From Bifidobacterium subtile (lineage in GTDB: Bacteria; Actinomycetota; Actinomycetes; Actinomycetales; Bifidobacteriaceae): DNA of 64,000 nucleotides. The stretch lies in the NCBI RefSeq assembly GCF_000741775.1, contig NZ_JGZR01000001.1, positions 1 through 64,000 of the forward strand, in the 5' to 3' direction. Positions 27,935 to 37,830 of the stretch are shown piece by piece. Every line of letters starts with the position of its first letter. Position 1 is the stretch's first letter. A program made the translations under genes and the position numbers. Below the pieces are notes generated by a model. The model was not told the DNA's origin. It ran no database searches and saw only the letters and a list, made by a program, of their open reading frames with translations.

Positions 27935-29272
27935 CTAGCGACGGCGTCCGTCTGCATACTGCGGGCCGACGGTGAGCGTTTGCTGCGGCCAGGGGTCGTC
28001 GAACTTCTCGCCGCGCTGCCAGGCGGCCACCTCGTCGGACGTGCACAGACACTCTTGGAGCCGGGTGAGAAACGCCCGCGTATCGGCCTCCTCTCCCAAT
28101 AGGGTGATGCTCGTGCGGCGATCGCCGAAAATCGGGTCGATTGCGTTGACCTCGCGGGTGAGCCCCGCTATCTCGACGGGCAGCAGCCGCCGTTGCACAG
28201 GCCCTTCTCCGGGCGTCGATTCACCGATCTCGGCACGGCGTTCGCGCTGCAGCACGCCAGCCTTCCAGTAGCCGAAGAACCCAAGATCCACGCCGCCCGC
28301 CGCCTGATTCCACAGCAGCACTTTGTCGTCGCGGGTGGGAATCCATGTCATGCCCTTGCTGCGATAAAGCGTCTGCGGTAGCGCGGTCGTGTAGGCATCC
28401 CATAACCGTTGGGGATGGAATGGCCGCGGATCGTCAAGCACCAGCGAGACCAGCCGCCCGGTCTCAGGATGCGCGGTGTCGAACGCTTCGATTTCACTCC
28501 CGAGCTGCCGAACCCGGTCCAGCGGGAACCGTGGCTGCCTCAGCACCGTGTCGAGTTGCACGCTGCCGAAGCGCACGCCGGTGATGCCGGCGAAGGGATT
28601 CAGCTGGTGCAGCGCAGCCGCCGTGCGCGTGACCTGCTCGGGCTGCAGTTTGTCGAGTTTGGTTAGGTAGATTTTAGAGGCGAACATCACCTGCTCGGCG
28701 ATCAGGGTCTCGACGCCAAGTGTTCCGGCATCGAGCTGACGGCCCACCTGTGCCGCGATCGACTCGCCGTAGTCGAAATCGTCGCGGAGCATCGCCGCGT
28801 CGACCAGCGAGAGAAAGCCGTGCAGCTGCAGTCGCGGATGATTGGTGAGCGCTTTGATCAGGGGCCAAGGTCGGGTGCTTCCCGAGGTCTCGATGAAGAT
28901 GTGCTCGATGTCGCATGTGTCGAGCATGGTCTCGGCTATGCCGATCAGCTTGGGCAGCAGCTCGTCGCTGTGCACGCTGCCCCCGCTGATACTGGCGAAG
29001 TTGCCTTGCTGTTCGCTCACAATTTCGGTTTCCTCGACGACAATGCCATCGACATCGAGCGAACTCATGTCGTTGACGATCACGGCGGGACGCAGGCGCG
29101 GCGTGCGCTTCCCTGCCTGCAGCAGCAAGTTCTGCAGCATGGTGGTCTTGCCCGAGCCGAGAAAGCCGTTCAGCACGGTAACCGGAACAGGCCGGTTCCG
29201 GCGATGTTGCTGCGCACGCTTGCGCGGATCTCCGCTGCGTGAAAGAGATTTCTTATTGCGAACTATTTGCAA
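27935..29272 (-). CDS. CobW/COG0523 GTPase lacking the CxCC motif
   Basis: 445 aa. Walker A GFLGSGKTT at residues 36-44, Walker B-like IFIETSGSTRP, NKxD-type TKLD for guanine, and a C-terminal CobW_C domain (RPFHPQRLWDAYTTALPQTLYRSKGMTWI). COG0523 proteins insert zinc or other metals into client enzymes and carry GCxCC after switch I. Here that site reads GGSVHS (residues 97-102), so all three cysteines are gone. The protein may use other ligands or a different metal. The start is uncertain, with no clear ribosome site before the ATG at 29272. Monocistronic. Confidence 0.85.
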   Translation of the reverse strand: MQIVRNKKSLSRSGDPRKRAQQHRRNRPVPVTVLNGFLGSGKTTMLQNLLLQAGKRTPRLRPAVIVNDMSSLDVDGIVVEETEIVSEQQGNFASISGGSVHSDELLPKLIGIAETMLDTCDIEHIFIETSGSTRPWPLIKALTNHPRLQLHGFLSLVDAAMLRDDFDYGESIAAQVGRQLDAGTLGVETLIAEQVMFASKIYLTKLDKLQPEQVTRTAAALHQLNPFAGITGVRFGSVQLDTVLRQPRFPLDRVRQLGSEIEAFDTAHPETGRLVSLVLDDPRPFHPQRLWDAYTTALPQTLYRSKGMTWIPTRDDKVLLWNQAAGGVDLGFFGYWKAGVLQRERRAEIGESTPGEGPVQRRLLPVEIAGLTREVNAIDPIFGDRRTSITLLGEEADTRAFLTRLQECLCTSDEVAAWQRGEKFDDPWPQQTLTVGPQYADGRRR

Positions 29273-29388
29273 TATGATACGCGCCTGATTCGTGCGCAGT
29301 CAATGGCCCTGTCTTTGGCCCTAAGCTTGATGGCCGCGAGCTCGATGGCCTCGAAACTGAATCGAAGTTCCTCCGTCTGTACGACTGC

Positions 29389-30204
29389 TTACAGCACCTT
29401 CTCGACGGCGTCAGCCGTGGTGAACCAGATGAATTCTTCGGTGCCGGCAGCGAATGACGAGGGGTAGGCGGGGTTGTCGGGCTTAGCGAAGACCTGCGCG
29501 ATGGCGTCGGCCTTGGCGGCTCCGGCGGTGAAGAACCAGGTACGGCGGCTGCGGGCCAGCAGCGGTGCGGTGAGCGAGAGCCGCAGCGGGGGCATTTTCG
29601 GCGAATGATTGACGCCGACGGTGAGTCGATCGGTGATGTTGATTTCGGTGTGGCCGGGGAAGAGCGAGGCGTAATGTCCGTCCGGCCCCATGCCGAGGAT
29701 CAGCAGATTGAACACCGGCTGCTCGCCGAGTTCGGCAACGAGTTCCCGCTCGTACTGCTGCGCGGCGGCATCCAGCAGGGCGTCATTGGCTGTGTCGTCA
29801 CCCGCGTCGCTGGCGGCGGCATCGGCAGCGACCTGCTCGGGGGAGCGGGTGTCGGCGGGCATCTCGTGGATATTCGCCGCAGGAAGGCGACCATCGCTGA
29901 TCAGCGCATCCAGGAACCTGCGCCGGGCCTGCAAGGCGTTGCGATCCTCGTCATCGGCGGCGACGAAGCGCTCGTCGCCCCACCAGATGTGGACGCGCGA
30001 CCAGTCGATGACCTCTGTCAGCGGGTTCGAGGCCATATAGCTCAAGGCTTTCAGACTGTCGGAACCGCCGGTGAGCGCAAGATCGAAGCGCGCGGGCTGT
30101 GGCTGCGCACTGAGCGCGTCGAGTATCGCGAGCAAAGTGCGTTGCGCACCCGCCTGGGCGATGGTGTCGCTGTCGCGATACACCACAAGTTGGCGTTCGG
30201 CCAT
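29389..30204 (-). CDS. pgl: 6-phosphogluconolactonase
   Basis: 271 aa from the ATG at 30204, preceded by AAGGAG. DevB/SOL family: hydrolyses 6-phosphogluconolactone. Motifs: LALTGGSDSLKALSYM (phosphate loop), RVHIWWGDERFVAADDEDRN, and LLILGMGPDGHYASLFPGH with the catalytic His. The inner segment EQVAADAAASDAGDDTANDALLDAA is an Ala/Asp-rich expansion. It follows zwf-opcA on the same strand after 560 bases that hold a hairpin and a palindromic element, so it probably has its own promoter. Confidence 0.93.
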   Translation of the reverse strand: MAERQLVVYRDSDTIAQAGAQRTLLAILDALSAQPQPARFDLALTGGSDSLKALSYMASNPLTEVIDWSRVHIWWGDERFVAADDEDRNALQARRRFLDALISDGRLPAANIHEMPADTRSPEQVAADAAASDAGDDTANDALLDAAAQQYERELVAELGEQPVFNLLILGMGPDGHYASLFPGHTEINITDRLTVGVNHSPKMPPLRLSLTAPLLARSRRTWFFTAGAAKADAIAQVFAKPDNPAYPSSFAAGTEEFIWFTTADAVEKVL

Positions 30205-30325
30205 AATCGAATTCTCCTTCACCGCCTTGAATAAAGGCTCTTCCTACTTGGTTGTGCATGGCAGAGGGGTAATCTCTCGTTCGCGATTACTTGTGACTAT
30301 CTGCGACCGCGCAATGGGTTGTGAC

Positions 30326-30527
30326 TGCCTTATTCGTGGCACTGTTGAGGTGCTGCAGAGATCTATCGAACTTATTTAGCGGCACTGATCTCGCGTCATC
30401 TCGTGTATTGCCGCTCGCATATGGCGGTTTTGCTGTCATGCATCTGAGTTTACTGCGTGGCGGTGTCACAGATAAGCCAGATAAGATGGACTCCGCGAGA
30501 TCACGGTAATGCCTCAAATAAGGCACA
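30326..30527. repeat. Nested palindromic element, diverged copy 5
   Basis: Sense arms TGCCTTATTCGTGGC (30326-30340) and CTATCGAACTTATTTAGCGG (about 30363-30382); core with GCCGCTCGCATATGGCGG; antisense arms about 30468-30487 (GTCACAGATAAGCCAG) and 30511-30527 (GCCTCAAATAAGGCA). The arm order, spacing and total length match the four main copies, though bases are much changed. It lies between pgl and opcA, where there is no gene. Confidence 0.6.
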
Positions 30528-30676
30528 TGCACGCAAAACATAAGGAATTACACAGTACAACATGAAAACCTGAGTGCATTCCTTCAAACTGCTGCTTCGA
30601 GATGTCGACCAAGCGTCGATCATGCATCAACGCACCGTGTACCAGCCAAGCGTGGCACTGCATCGACGCGCCAACG

Positions 30677-30724
30677 TATGCGAGTGGCTGCGAACCGACA
30701 AACGCGGTTGCAGCCACTCGCATA
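30677..30724 (-). terminator. Hairpin downstream of opcA
   Basis: TATGCGAGTGGCTGC pairs perfectly with GCAGCCACTCGCATA, extended inward by AACC/GGTT. It lies 46 bases after the opcA stop. No clear U-tract follows, so it may act as an mRNA 3' stabiliser as well as a terminator. Confidence 0.6.
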
Positions 30725-30769
30725 AGCCAAGCACTCGGCTAAGTCAGTTATGCTCAGCCATAGCTATGC

Positions 30770-31705
30770 CTAGCTGTACATCAGATCCCAGCCGGAGCTG
30801 ATGACCTCGGTGTAGACCTCATCGGGCTCAAGACGGCGCAATTCCTCGCTCAGGCAGTCCTCGTCGGTGCGGATGGGCATCGAAATCGGCTGTGGCGCCT
30901 GATTCGGCTGCCGCACGACCGTCTGATCCTCGGCGGGCCGTTCGAGTGAAATGACGCCGTCCTCGCGGGTCAGGTATACGCCGGTTATCGCGACCGCATC
31001 CTCCACGATTTCCAGCTCAACCGGCACGTCGAGGCGAAGCCGCAGCCAGGCGCGCAGCAGATCGAGCGACAGGAAGTTCTTCGGGCCGCTCACCTTCGCC
31101 TTGAGAATCGGCAGGTATGGCGGCTGGTCAAGCATCGAGGCGAGCATCGCGCGCCAGACCGTCAGTCGAGTCCACGACAGATCGACGTCCTCGGCGCACA
31201 GATTGCGTCGCAGCCGCTCCATCGTCGCCTCCGGATTGTCAGAGTTCGCAGCATCGGTGATGCGGCTGCGGGCCATTGCGCCGAGCAAGTCCTTGGCAGG
31301 ATTGGCGGGCGGATCGGTCGGCCACCACGCCACGATGGGCGCGTCGGGCACGAGCAGCGGGATCACGAGCGTGTCCTGATGGCGAATCAGGCCGTTGCGC
31401 GGGTGCAGAATGATGATCTCGCCAGCGCCGGCGTCCGCGCCGAAGCGCACCTGGGCGTTGAGGTTCGAATCGTCCTGCTGCGGGTCGATGTCGGAAGCGG
31501 TGTCCGGCACGATGGCGATGACGCGGCACGGATGCTCGCGGCTGGCCGCATTCGCGACTTCCAGCGCATGCTCAAGATCGGTGGTTTCCGTGGAGATGAG
31601 CAGCGTGAGCACGCGGCCGGTCGCGGCCTCGCCGCGCTCCTCGTGCAGCTCGTCGATCTTGCGGGCGATCTCGCTGGTGTGGGTGTTGGGCATATCGATG
31701 ATCAT
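30770..31705 (-). CDS. opcA: Glucose-6-phosphate dehydrogenase assembly protein OpcA
   Basis: 311 aa from the ATG at 31705 (GGAGG 7 bases before it). The start overlaps the zwf stop as ATGA. OpcA is an actinobacterial and cyanobacterial factor that assembles and activates G6PD. Typical segments: TGRVLTLLISTETTDLEHALEVANAASREHPCRVIAIV, LLVPDAPIVAWWPTDPP and DLSWTRLTVWRAMLASMLDQPPY. Operon with zwf and translationally coupled to it. Confidence 0.95.
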   Translation of the reverse strand: MIIDMPNTHTSEIARKIDELHEERGEAATGRVLTLLISTETTDLEHALEVANAASREHPCRVIAIVPDTASDIDPQQDDSNLNAQVRFGADAGAGEIIILHPRNGLIRHQDTLVIPLLVPDAPIVAWWPTDPPANPAKDLLGAMARSRITDAANSDNPEATMERLRRNLCAEDVDLSWTRLTVWRAMLASMLDQPPYLPILKAKVSGPKNFLSLDLLRAWLRLRLDVPVELEIVEDAVAITGVYLTREDGVISLERPAEDQTVVRQPNQAPQPISMPIRTDEDCLSEELRRLEPDEVYTEVISSGWDLMYS

Positions 31706-33240
31706 GGCATCCTCCAATAACGCCCTTCGCGGGCCAGCATCTCATCCGCTTCGGCCGGACCCCAAGTGCCCGAGCGATACGGCTGCGGGCGGCCCTGGGT
31801 GGACCAGAATTCTTCAATCGGGTCGAGGATCTTCCAGCTGAGGTTGACCTCCTCGGTGGTCGGGAACAGCGGCGGGTCGCCGAGCAGCACGTCGAGTATC
31901 AGGCGTTCGTAGGCCTCCGGCGAGCTTTCGGTGAAGGAACGGCCGTAGCTGAAGTCCATCGACACGTCGCGCAGCTCCATCGAGGAGCCGCCCGGCACCT
32001 TGGAGCCGAAGCGCATGGTCACGCCTTCGTCGGGCTGCACGCGGATGACGATGGCGTTCTTGCCCAGCTCCTGCACCGCCGTGTTCTCGAACGGCAGGTG
32101 CGGGGCGCGCTTGAAGACGACCGCGATCTCGGTGACGCGCTTGCCCAGCCGTTTGCCGGTACGCAGGTAGAAGGGCACGCCAGCCCAGCGGCGCGTATCC
32201 ACATCAAGGCGGATGGCCGCGTAGGTTTCGGTGATGCTGTCGGGCGAGACGCCCTTCTCATCGAAGTAGCCACCGACGCGGGTGGAACCCTGCCAGCCTT
32301 CGGAATACTGCCCGCGCGCGGTATTCGCCGCGAGATCCTTGGGCAGACGAACAGCCGAAAGGACCTTGGACTTCTCAGTGGCCAGGTCGTCCGCCGAGAA
32401 GCTCACCGGCTCCTCCATAGCGGTCAGGGCCATGAGCTGCAGCAGGTGGTTCTGGATCACATCGCGCGCGGCGCCGATGCCGTCATAGTATCCGGCGCGG
32501 CCGCCGATGCCGATGTCCTCGGCCATCGTGATCTGCACATGATCGACGTAGTTCGAATTCCAGATCGGCTCGTACATCGTGTTCGCAAAGCGCAGCGCGA
32601 GCAGGTTCTGCACGGTTTCCTTGCCGAGATAATGGTCGATGCGGAAGACCGAGCTGGGGTCGAAGACCTCGGAGACCACGCGGTCGAGCTCCTTGGCGCT
32701 GGCCAGGTCGCGGCCGAAGGGCTTCTCGATAATGACCCTGCGCCATGCGCCCTCGCCTGATTTCGACAGGCCGGAGGCGGCGAGCTGCTTGGAGACGACC
32801 GGGAAGGCGCTCGGCGGCACGGACATGTAGAAGGCGTGGTTGCCGCGCGTGCCACGGTCGCGGTCGAGCTCCTGCACGGTGTCGCTCAGGCGCGTGAAAG
32901 CCTCGGAATCATCGAAAGTGCCCTGCACGAAGCGGATGCCCTTGGCAAGGTTCTCCCATGTGGAGTCCTTGAATGGGGTACGTGAGCGTTTTTCAACGGC
33001 GGCTTTGACGAAGTCGATGAAATTCTCGTTGGTCCAGTCGCGGCGGGCGAAGCCGATGAGGCTGAAGCTCGGTGGCAGCAGGCCGCGGTTGGCCAGATCG
33101 TAGATGGCGGGAAGCAGTTTTTTCTGAGCCAGATCACCGGTGACGCCGAAGATCACGAGACTGCATGGGCCGGCGATGCGCGGCAGACGCAGGTCGCGCG
33201 GATCGCGCAGCGGATTGACCCAGGATGTGGAATCGTTCAT
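31702..33240 (-). CDS. zwf: Glucose-6-phosphate 1-dehydrogenase
   Basis: 512 aa from the ATG at 33240 (MNDSTSWVNPLRDPRDLRLP), chosen by family length; no convincing ribosome site is seen and the frame is open to 33303. NADP site FGVTGDLAQKKLLPAIYDLA, active-site motif RIDHYLGKETVQNLLALRFAN, and WAGVPFYLRTGKRLGKRVTEI. Catalyses the first oxidative step of the pentose phosphate pathway. First gene of the zwf-opcA operon. Confidence 0.96.
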   Translation of the reverse strand: MNDSTSWVNPLRDPRDLRLPRIAGPCSLVIFGVTGDLAQKKLLPAIYDLANRGLLPPSFSLIGFARRDWTNENFIDFVKAAVEKRSRTPFKDSTWENLAKGIRFVQGTFDDSEAFTRLSDTVQELDRDRGTRGNHAFYMSVPPSAFPVVSKQLAASGLSKSGEGAWRRVIIEKPFGRDLASAKELDRVVSEVFDPSSVFRIDHYLGKETVQNLLALRFANTMYEPIWNSNYVDHVQITMAEDIGIGGRAGYYDGIGAARDVIQNHLLQLMALTAMEEPVSFSADDLATEKSKVLSAVRLPKDLAANTARGQYSEGWQGSTRVGGYFDEKGVSPDSITETYAAIRLDVDTRRWAGVPFYLRTGKRLGKRVTEIAVVFKRAPHLPFENTAVQELGKNAIVIRVQPDEGVTMRFGSKVPGGSSMELRDVSMDFSYGRSFTESSPEAYERLILDVLLGDPPLFPTTEEVNLSWKILDPIEEFWSTQGRPQPYRSGTWGPAEADEMLAREGRYWRMP

Positions 33241-33433
33241 AGGGACCATAGTAGTGTCGTCACGTTTCTTTGGCACGGCTGTATCGCCACTAACGATATG
33301 CAATCCATGTATGGAATATCACACTTGAGCGCACTTGGGCCGCATTGATGCCGTTGGACGGACGTTGGATGAATGCTGGGCGGGTGCTTGGTGAGTGCTG
33401 GGCGGGGCGGAATGTGAAGGAATGCGGGAGAAA

Positions 33434-33543
33434 CGTCGCCTTTTGACCGCTAACGCGACCCTGACGTAGCAAACGTCACGTTAATTTGCCCCCGAACGTA
33501 GCATTTTGTACGTCAGGGTCGCGTTAGCGGTCAAAAGACGACG
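33434..33543. repeat. Long inverted repeat upstream of zwf
   Basis: Arms of 35 bases (33434-33468 and 33509-33543) with one mismatch, containing TTTTGACCGCTAACGCGACC and a CCCTGACGTA end. The 40-base loop carries further ACGTTA/GAACGTA motifs. The arm resembles the left part of the 15.4-kb repeat. It lies in the 438-bp spacer between the glnQ end and the zwf start, so it may act on either transcript. Confidence 0.85.
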
Positions 33544-33555
33544 CAAGTGCCACGA

Positions 33556-33586
33556 AGCCCGCACCACCTTCGAAATGGTACGGGCC
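33556..33586 (-). terminator. Candidate glnQ terminator
   Basis: GGCCCGTACCA and TGGTGCGGGC on the gene strand pair around TTTCGAAGG, 93 bases past the glnQ stop, followed by a short TT. Weak but the only other hairpin in the spacer. Confidence 0.4.
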
Positions 33587-33678
33587 TTATGACGGTTCAA
33601 ACGGGATGATGGGACACGGAGCAACGGGATGCAGCCAAGATGCGCCGCAAGACGCGCCCGGGTTGCACCCAGCCGCTC

Positions 33679-34490
<812 letters not shown>

Positions 34491-34491
<1 letters not shown>

Positions 34492-35697
34492 TACTTGTTC
34501 AGCCTCCTATCGGCGATGTTCGCGACCCAGGTGAGCAGCGTGATCGCCACGAAGTAGATGATGCCGACCATCAGCAGCGTCTCGGTGACGCGGAAGTTGG
34601 AGGCGTAGAGCTGTTGCGCCTGATAGAGCAGGTCGGCGAAGCCGATGGTCAGCAGCAGCGAGGAATCCTTGAGCATGATGACCAGCTGGTTGATGATCGA
34701 CGGCGTGCCGATCTTCACGGCCTGCGGCAGCACGACCTTGCGCAGCTTCTGGCTGCTGGTCATGCCCAGCGAACGTGCGCCCTCGGTCTGGCCCACATCG
34801 ACCGACTGGATCGCGCCGCGAATGATTTCGGTCAGGTACGAGCCCGAGTTGAGCGAGAGCGTGAGCAGGCCGGATATCCACAGCCAGTTGGGCAGCGCAT
34901 GCCCCGCGAGCTGCGGGATGCCGAAGTAGAAGAAGAAGGCCCAGACCAGCACAGGCGTACCGCGGAACACTGCTACATAGATCTTGGCAATCCAGCCCAG
35001 CACCTTGTTCGTGCCTACGCGCATCAGGCCGAAGCCCAGGCCGAGAATCAGCGCGATGATGAATGACAGCGCCGTGATGATAAGCGTGTTGCGCAAACCG
35101 GTCATCAGCGCGGGGAAGGACTGCTTGGCCAAGTCCCAGAAGCTCGTCTTCTTGACGGTTTTCACCGCGTTGGTGTCTGCGGACGCGGAGGCGTTATTGC
35201 CAAGGTACTTTGTGAGAATCTTGTCATACTGTCCGGAATCCCGCAGCTCCTTGAGGCCGACGTTGAAGGCGGCCAGCAGCTCAGGGTTCTTGGCCCTATT
35301 CACTGCGAAGCCGTAGGACCCTTCGGGCACCTTGGGCGTCACGGCCTTGAGGCCGTTGTTCTGCGAGATGCCGTAGGCCAGCACCGGGTAGTCGTCGAAG
35401 ACGGCGGCGGCGTTGCCCGACTTGACCATCTCGTACATGGTGGCGGACTGGTCGACCGATTTGACGGTGAAGCCGTATTTGCCGGCGACGGATTTGGCGT
35501 AGCTTTCGCCTTCGGAGCCGGTTTTCACGGTGACGGTCTTGCCTTTGAGATCAGCGTATTTCGTGATGCTGGTGTCGTTCTTCGCCACCGCCATCTGCAC
35601 GCCTGACTGGAAGTACGGGTCGGAGAAGTCGTAGATCTGCTTGCGTTCGTCGGTGATGGACATGCCGGCGATGACGCCGCTGGCCTGGGGAGGCCGC
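34491..35697 (-). pseudogene. Binding-protein/permease fusion (GlnP-like), 5' truncated
   Basis: The readable part begins at VIAGMSITDERKQIYDFSDPYF, in the middle of a family-3 solute-binding domain. It runs through the second lobe (YFQSGVQMAVAKNDTS to KILTKYLGN), then a linker and a complete GlnP-type permease with the EAA loop (GQTEGARSLGMTSSQKLRKVVLPQAVKIGTP). Upstream of about 35695 the sequence changes to that of a serine-recombinase element, and signal peptide and first lobe are missing. The lost part is not found at the other side of the element. The permease half might still be translated from an internal start, but substrate delivery should fail. Confidence 0.85.
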
Positions 35698-35700
35698 CGG

Positions 35701-36117
35701 ATGACTTGGACACCAGGGTTACAAGAACAGGTTCGCACCCTGCGCACCGCCGGGGTGACGTATTCGAAGATCAGCGAGTTCTTGAACCTAAATGCGAACT
35801 CGGTGAAATCGTGGTGCCGCCGCAACAACGTCGAACCGGATATTAACGCTGTGAGGGCTGATGACCCGGAGGGTGTGTGGTGCCGATCCTGCGGCACCGT
35901 CCTCACCCCTGGGCGGCGCGCCAAATTCTGCAGCGAAGCGTGCCGCCGCTCCTGGTGGCATGCGCACTCCGAACTGATCAACCGGCGCGCGTTCTACACG
36001 TTCACCTGCGCCCACTGCGGCGGCGAGTTCGAAGCGTATGGGAACTCGACGCGCAGGTACTGCACGCACTCGTGCTACATCCAGCATCGTTTCGGTACTC
36101 GCGGCGGCAGGCGATGA
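35701..36117 (+). CDS. HTH/zinc-finger protein of recombinase element
   Basis: 138 aa from the ATG at 35701, with GGGGAGG 8 bases before. An N-terminal helix-turn-helix (TPGLQEQVRTLRTAGVTYSKISEFLNLNANSVKSWCRR) is followed by two Cys clusters, CRSCG..FCSEACRRSWWHAH and CAHCGG..CTHSCYIQHRFG, that look like zinc ribbons. Such proteins often lead the recombinase module of integrative elements in Gram-positive bacteria and may regulate or direct it. The stop overlaps the next start (ATGA). It starts at the very edge of the element. Confidence 0.75.
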   Translation: MTWTPGLQEQVRTLRTAGVTYSKISEFLNLNANSVKSWCRRNNVEPDINAVRADDPEGVWCRSCGTVLTPGRRAKFCSEACRRSWWHAHSELINRRAFYTFTCAHCGGEFEAYGNSTRRYCTHSCYIQHRFGTRGGRR

Positions 36118-36314
36118 CCAGTGAAGAACTCACCGCCGAAGCCCGCTACGCGGCCACCCTCACCAGGCTCGAATACCTTGTCACTGCGGGCGTGATCACC
36201 GAGGTGCAAGCCGCTCGTATTGCCGTGCGGGTCGCTGATCGAACCGGCGCGATGTTGGGCGGGTTGAACGCTCGGGTGCGCGTTGACTTATCTGCCGCGC
36301 CGAGTGATCTATAG
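36114..36314 (+). CDS. Small SHOCT-like helical protein of the element
   Basis: 66 aa, ATG overlapping the preceding stop as ATGA. Sequence EARYAATLTRLEYLVTAGVITEVQAARIAVRVADR has the short paired-helix pattern seen in small ORFs next to serine recombinases. Function not known; likely a helper or regulator. Followed after 43 bases by recombinase 1. Confidence 0.6.
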   Translation: MTSEELTAEARYAATLTRLEYLVTAGVITEVQAARIAVRVADRTGAMLGGLNARVRVDLSAAPSDL

Positions 36315-36357
36315 ACATGCAAAGGATACAAACCCGCAAACAGTGAGAGGGAAACCC

Positions 36358-37830
36358 GTGGCGCGAATGCAGCGAATCATGGCACCAGAGAAAGCCACTA
36401 GGCCGCTGAGGGTGGCGGCGTATGCGCGTATCTCGTTCGAGACCGACCGTTCACCCAAATCACTCTCACTCCAGGTATCGCACTACTCGCATCTAATTCA
36501 GACCACGCCGGGCTGGGAGTACGCGGGCGTCTACGCGGACTCCGGGATCTCTGGCACCACCACCAACCGACCCGAGTTCCAAGCGATGCTCGCCTCCGCA
36601 CGAGCGGGCGAGATCGACCTGATCCTCACGAAGTCGATCTCCCGGTTCGCCCGCAACACCGTTGACCTCCTCGAAGTCGTGCGCGAACTCAACGGCCTCG
36701 GCGTTGAGGTCAGATTCGAGAAGGAGGGCATCTCCACCGCGACCGCTGATGGGGAGTTCATGCTGACCCTGCTGGCGTCCTTCGCGCAAGCAGAATCCGA
36801 ACAGCTCTCCGCGAACGTGAAGTGGCGAGTACACCAACAGTTCGAACAAGGTCTGGCCAACGGGTTCCACCTGTACGGGTACACCGACTCACCCGACGCC
36901 AGCGACGTACAGGTCATCGAACATGAGGCCGTGCTCATCCGTAGGGCTTTCGACGCCTACCTCGCGAAAGTCTCGATGGAGCAGTTCACCGCAGATCTCA
37001 CACGTGAAGGAATCCTGACCCGAGAGGGCAAACCCTTCTCACCAGAAGCACCCAGATCATGGCTTTCCCGCGAGGCATACACCGGCACGCTCACCCTCGG
37101 ACGCTGGCACACCCCCACCCTGGGAGAGCGCGCCGTGGCGAACACCGGCGAGGTGCCCATGTATCGGGTCGAGAACGCCATCCCCGCGATCATCCCTGCT
37201 GAAACATTCGCGGCAGTGCAGGCCGAGCGGCAACGTCGCCGCGATGAAGGAGCACACGCGAACTGGGCGATCCCCACCAGTTGCTTCACCTCGAAAATCA
37301 AATGCGGGATCTGCGGGATGAGCTACTCGCGGTCAGGGAAACGTTCCACCAACGGCCAGGTGAAGTACATCTGGATATGCCGCACCAAACGCGACGGACA
37401 CAAGCGATCCGGTGGGCGCTCCTGCACCAACAAGAACATCCCCGAACCCACCTTGAAAGATCTCTGCGCCGAAGTACTTGGCACCGACACCTTCGACGCG
37501 GGAGAATTCGAACGCCGCGTTGACCATGTCGTGATGCCAGCACCCAACCGCGCCACATTCCACCTCAGCGACGGAGAGGTCATCGACCGTGAATGGTACT
37601 CACAACAACGACTCAGAGCGTGGAGTGATACGCGCCGGGCGGCATGGGGTCAGTATCAACGCACCCAATGGGATCAAGACCGCCGCGAAGAAACTGCAGA
37701 GCGGATGCGCAAGCGCGCAACCCCCGAGCGCCGTGAATCCCACTCCAAGAAAATGAAAGCGTGGTGGGCTGACCCCGCCAACGCCGAACGCATGGCTTCC
37801 CTACGTCAAAGCCGAGGCGCAAGCTCATGA
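36358..37830 (+). CDS. Large serine recombinase 1
   Basis: 490 aa from a GTG at 36358 with GAGAGGG before it; an ATG follows three codons later. Resolvase domain with catalytic Ser in VAAYARISFETD, GVYADSGISGTTTNRPEFQAML and TKSISRFARNTVDLLEVVREL. Then a Recombinase domain (GFHLYGYTDSPDASDVQVIEHEAVLIRRAF) and a zinc ribbon (KCGICGMSYSRS..WICRTK). The basic C-terminal tail (RRESHSKKMKAWW) resembles homing-type DNA-binding repeats. It would cut and rejoin attachment sites through a Ser-DNA bond. The stop overlaps the start of recombinase 2 (ATGA). Confidence 0.9.
   Translation: MARMQRIMAPEKATRPLRVAAYARISFETDRSPKSLSLQVSHYSHLIQTTPGWEYAGVYADSGISGTTTNRPEFQAMLASARAGEIDLILTKSISRFARNTVDLLEVVRELNGLGVEVRFEKEGISTATADGEFMLTLLASFAQAESEQLSANVKWRVHQQFEQGLANGFHLYGYTDSPDASDVQVIEHEAVLIRRAFDAYLAKVSMEQFTADLTREGILTREGKPFSPEAPRSWLSREAYTGTLTLGRWHTPTLGERAVANTGEVPMYRVENAIPAIIPAETFAAVQAERQRRRDEGAHANWAIPTSCFTSKIKCGICGMSYSRSGKRSTNGQVKYIWICRTKRDGHKRSGGRSCTNKNIPEPTLKDLCAEVLGTDTFDAGEFERRVDHVVMPAPNRATFHLSDGEVIDREWYSQQRLRAWSDTRRAAWGQYQRTQWDQDRREETAERMRKRATPERRESHSKKMKAWWADPANAERMASLRQSRGASS

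Noticed and set aside
27724..27957. 77-codon minus-strand frame after the COG0523 gene
   Set aside because: Looks somewhat protein-like (SLILAKPAFSGKSRELQQWE) and could be a gene fragment, but no family is recognised and it overlaps the end of the COG0523 gene, so it is not called.
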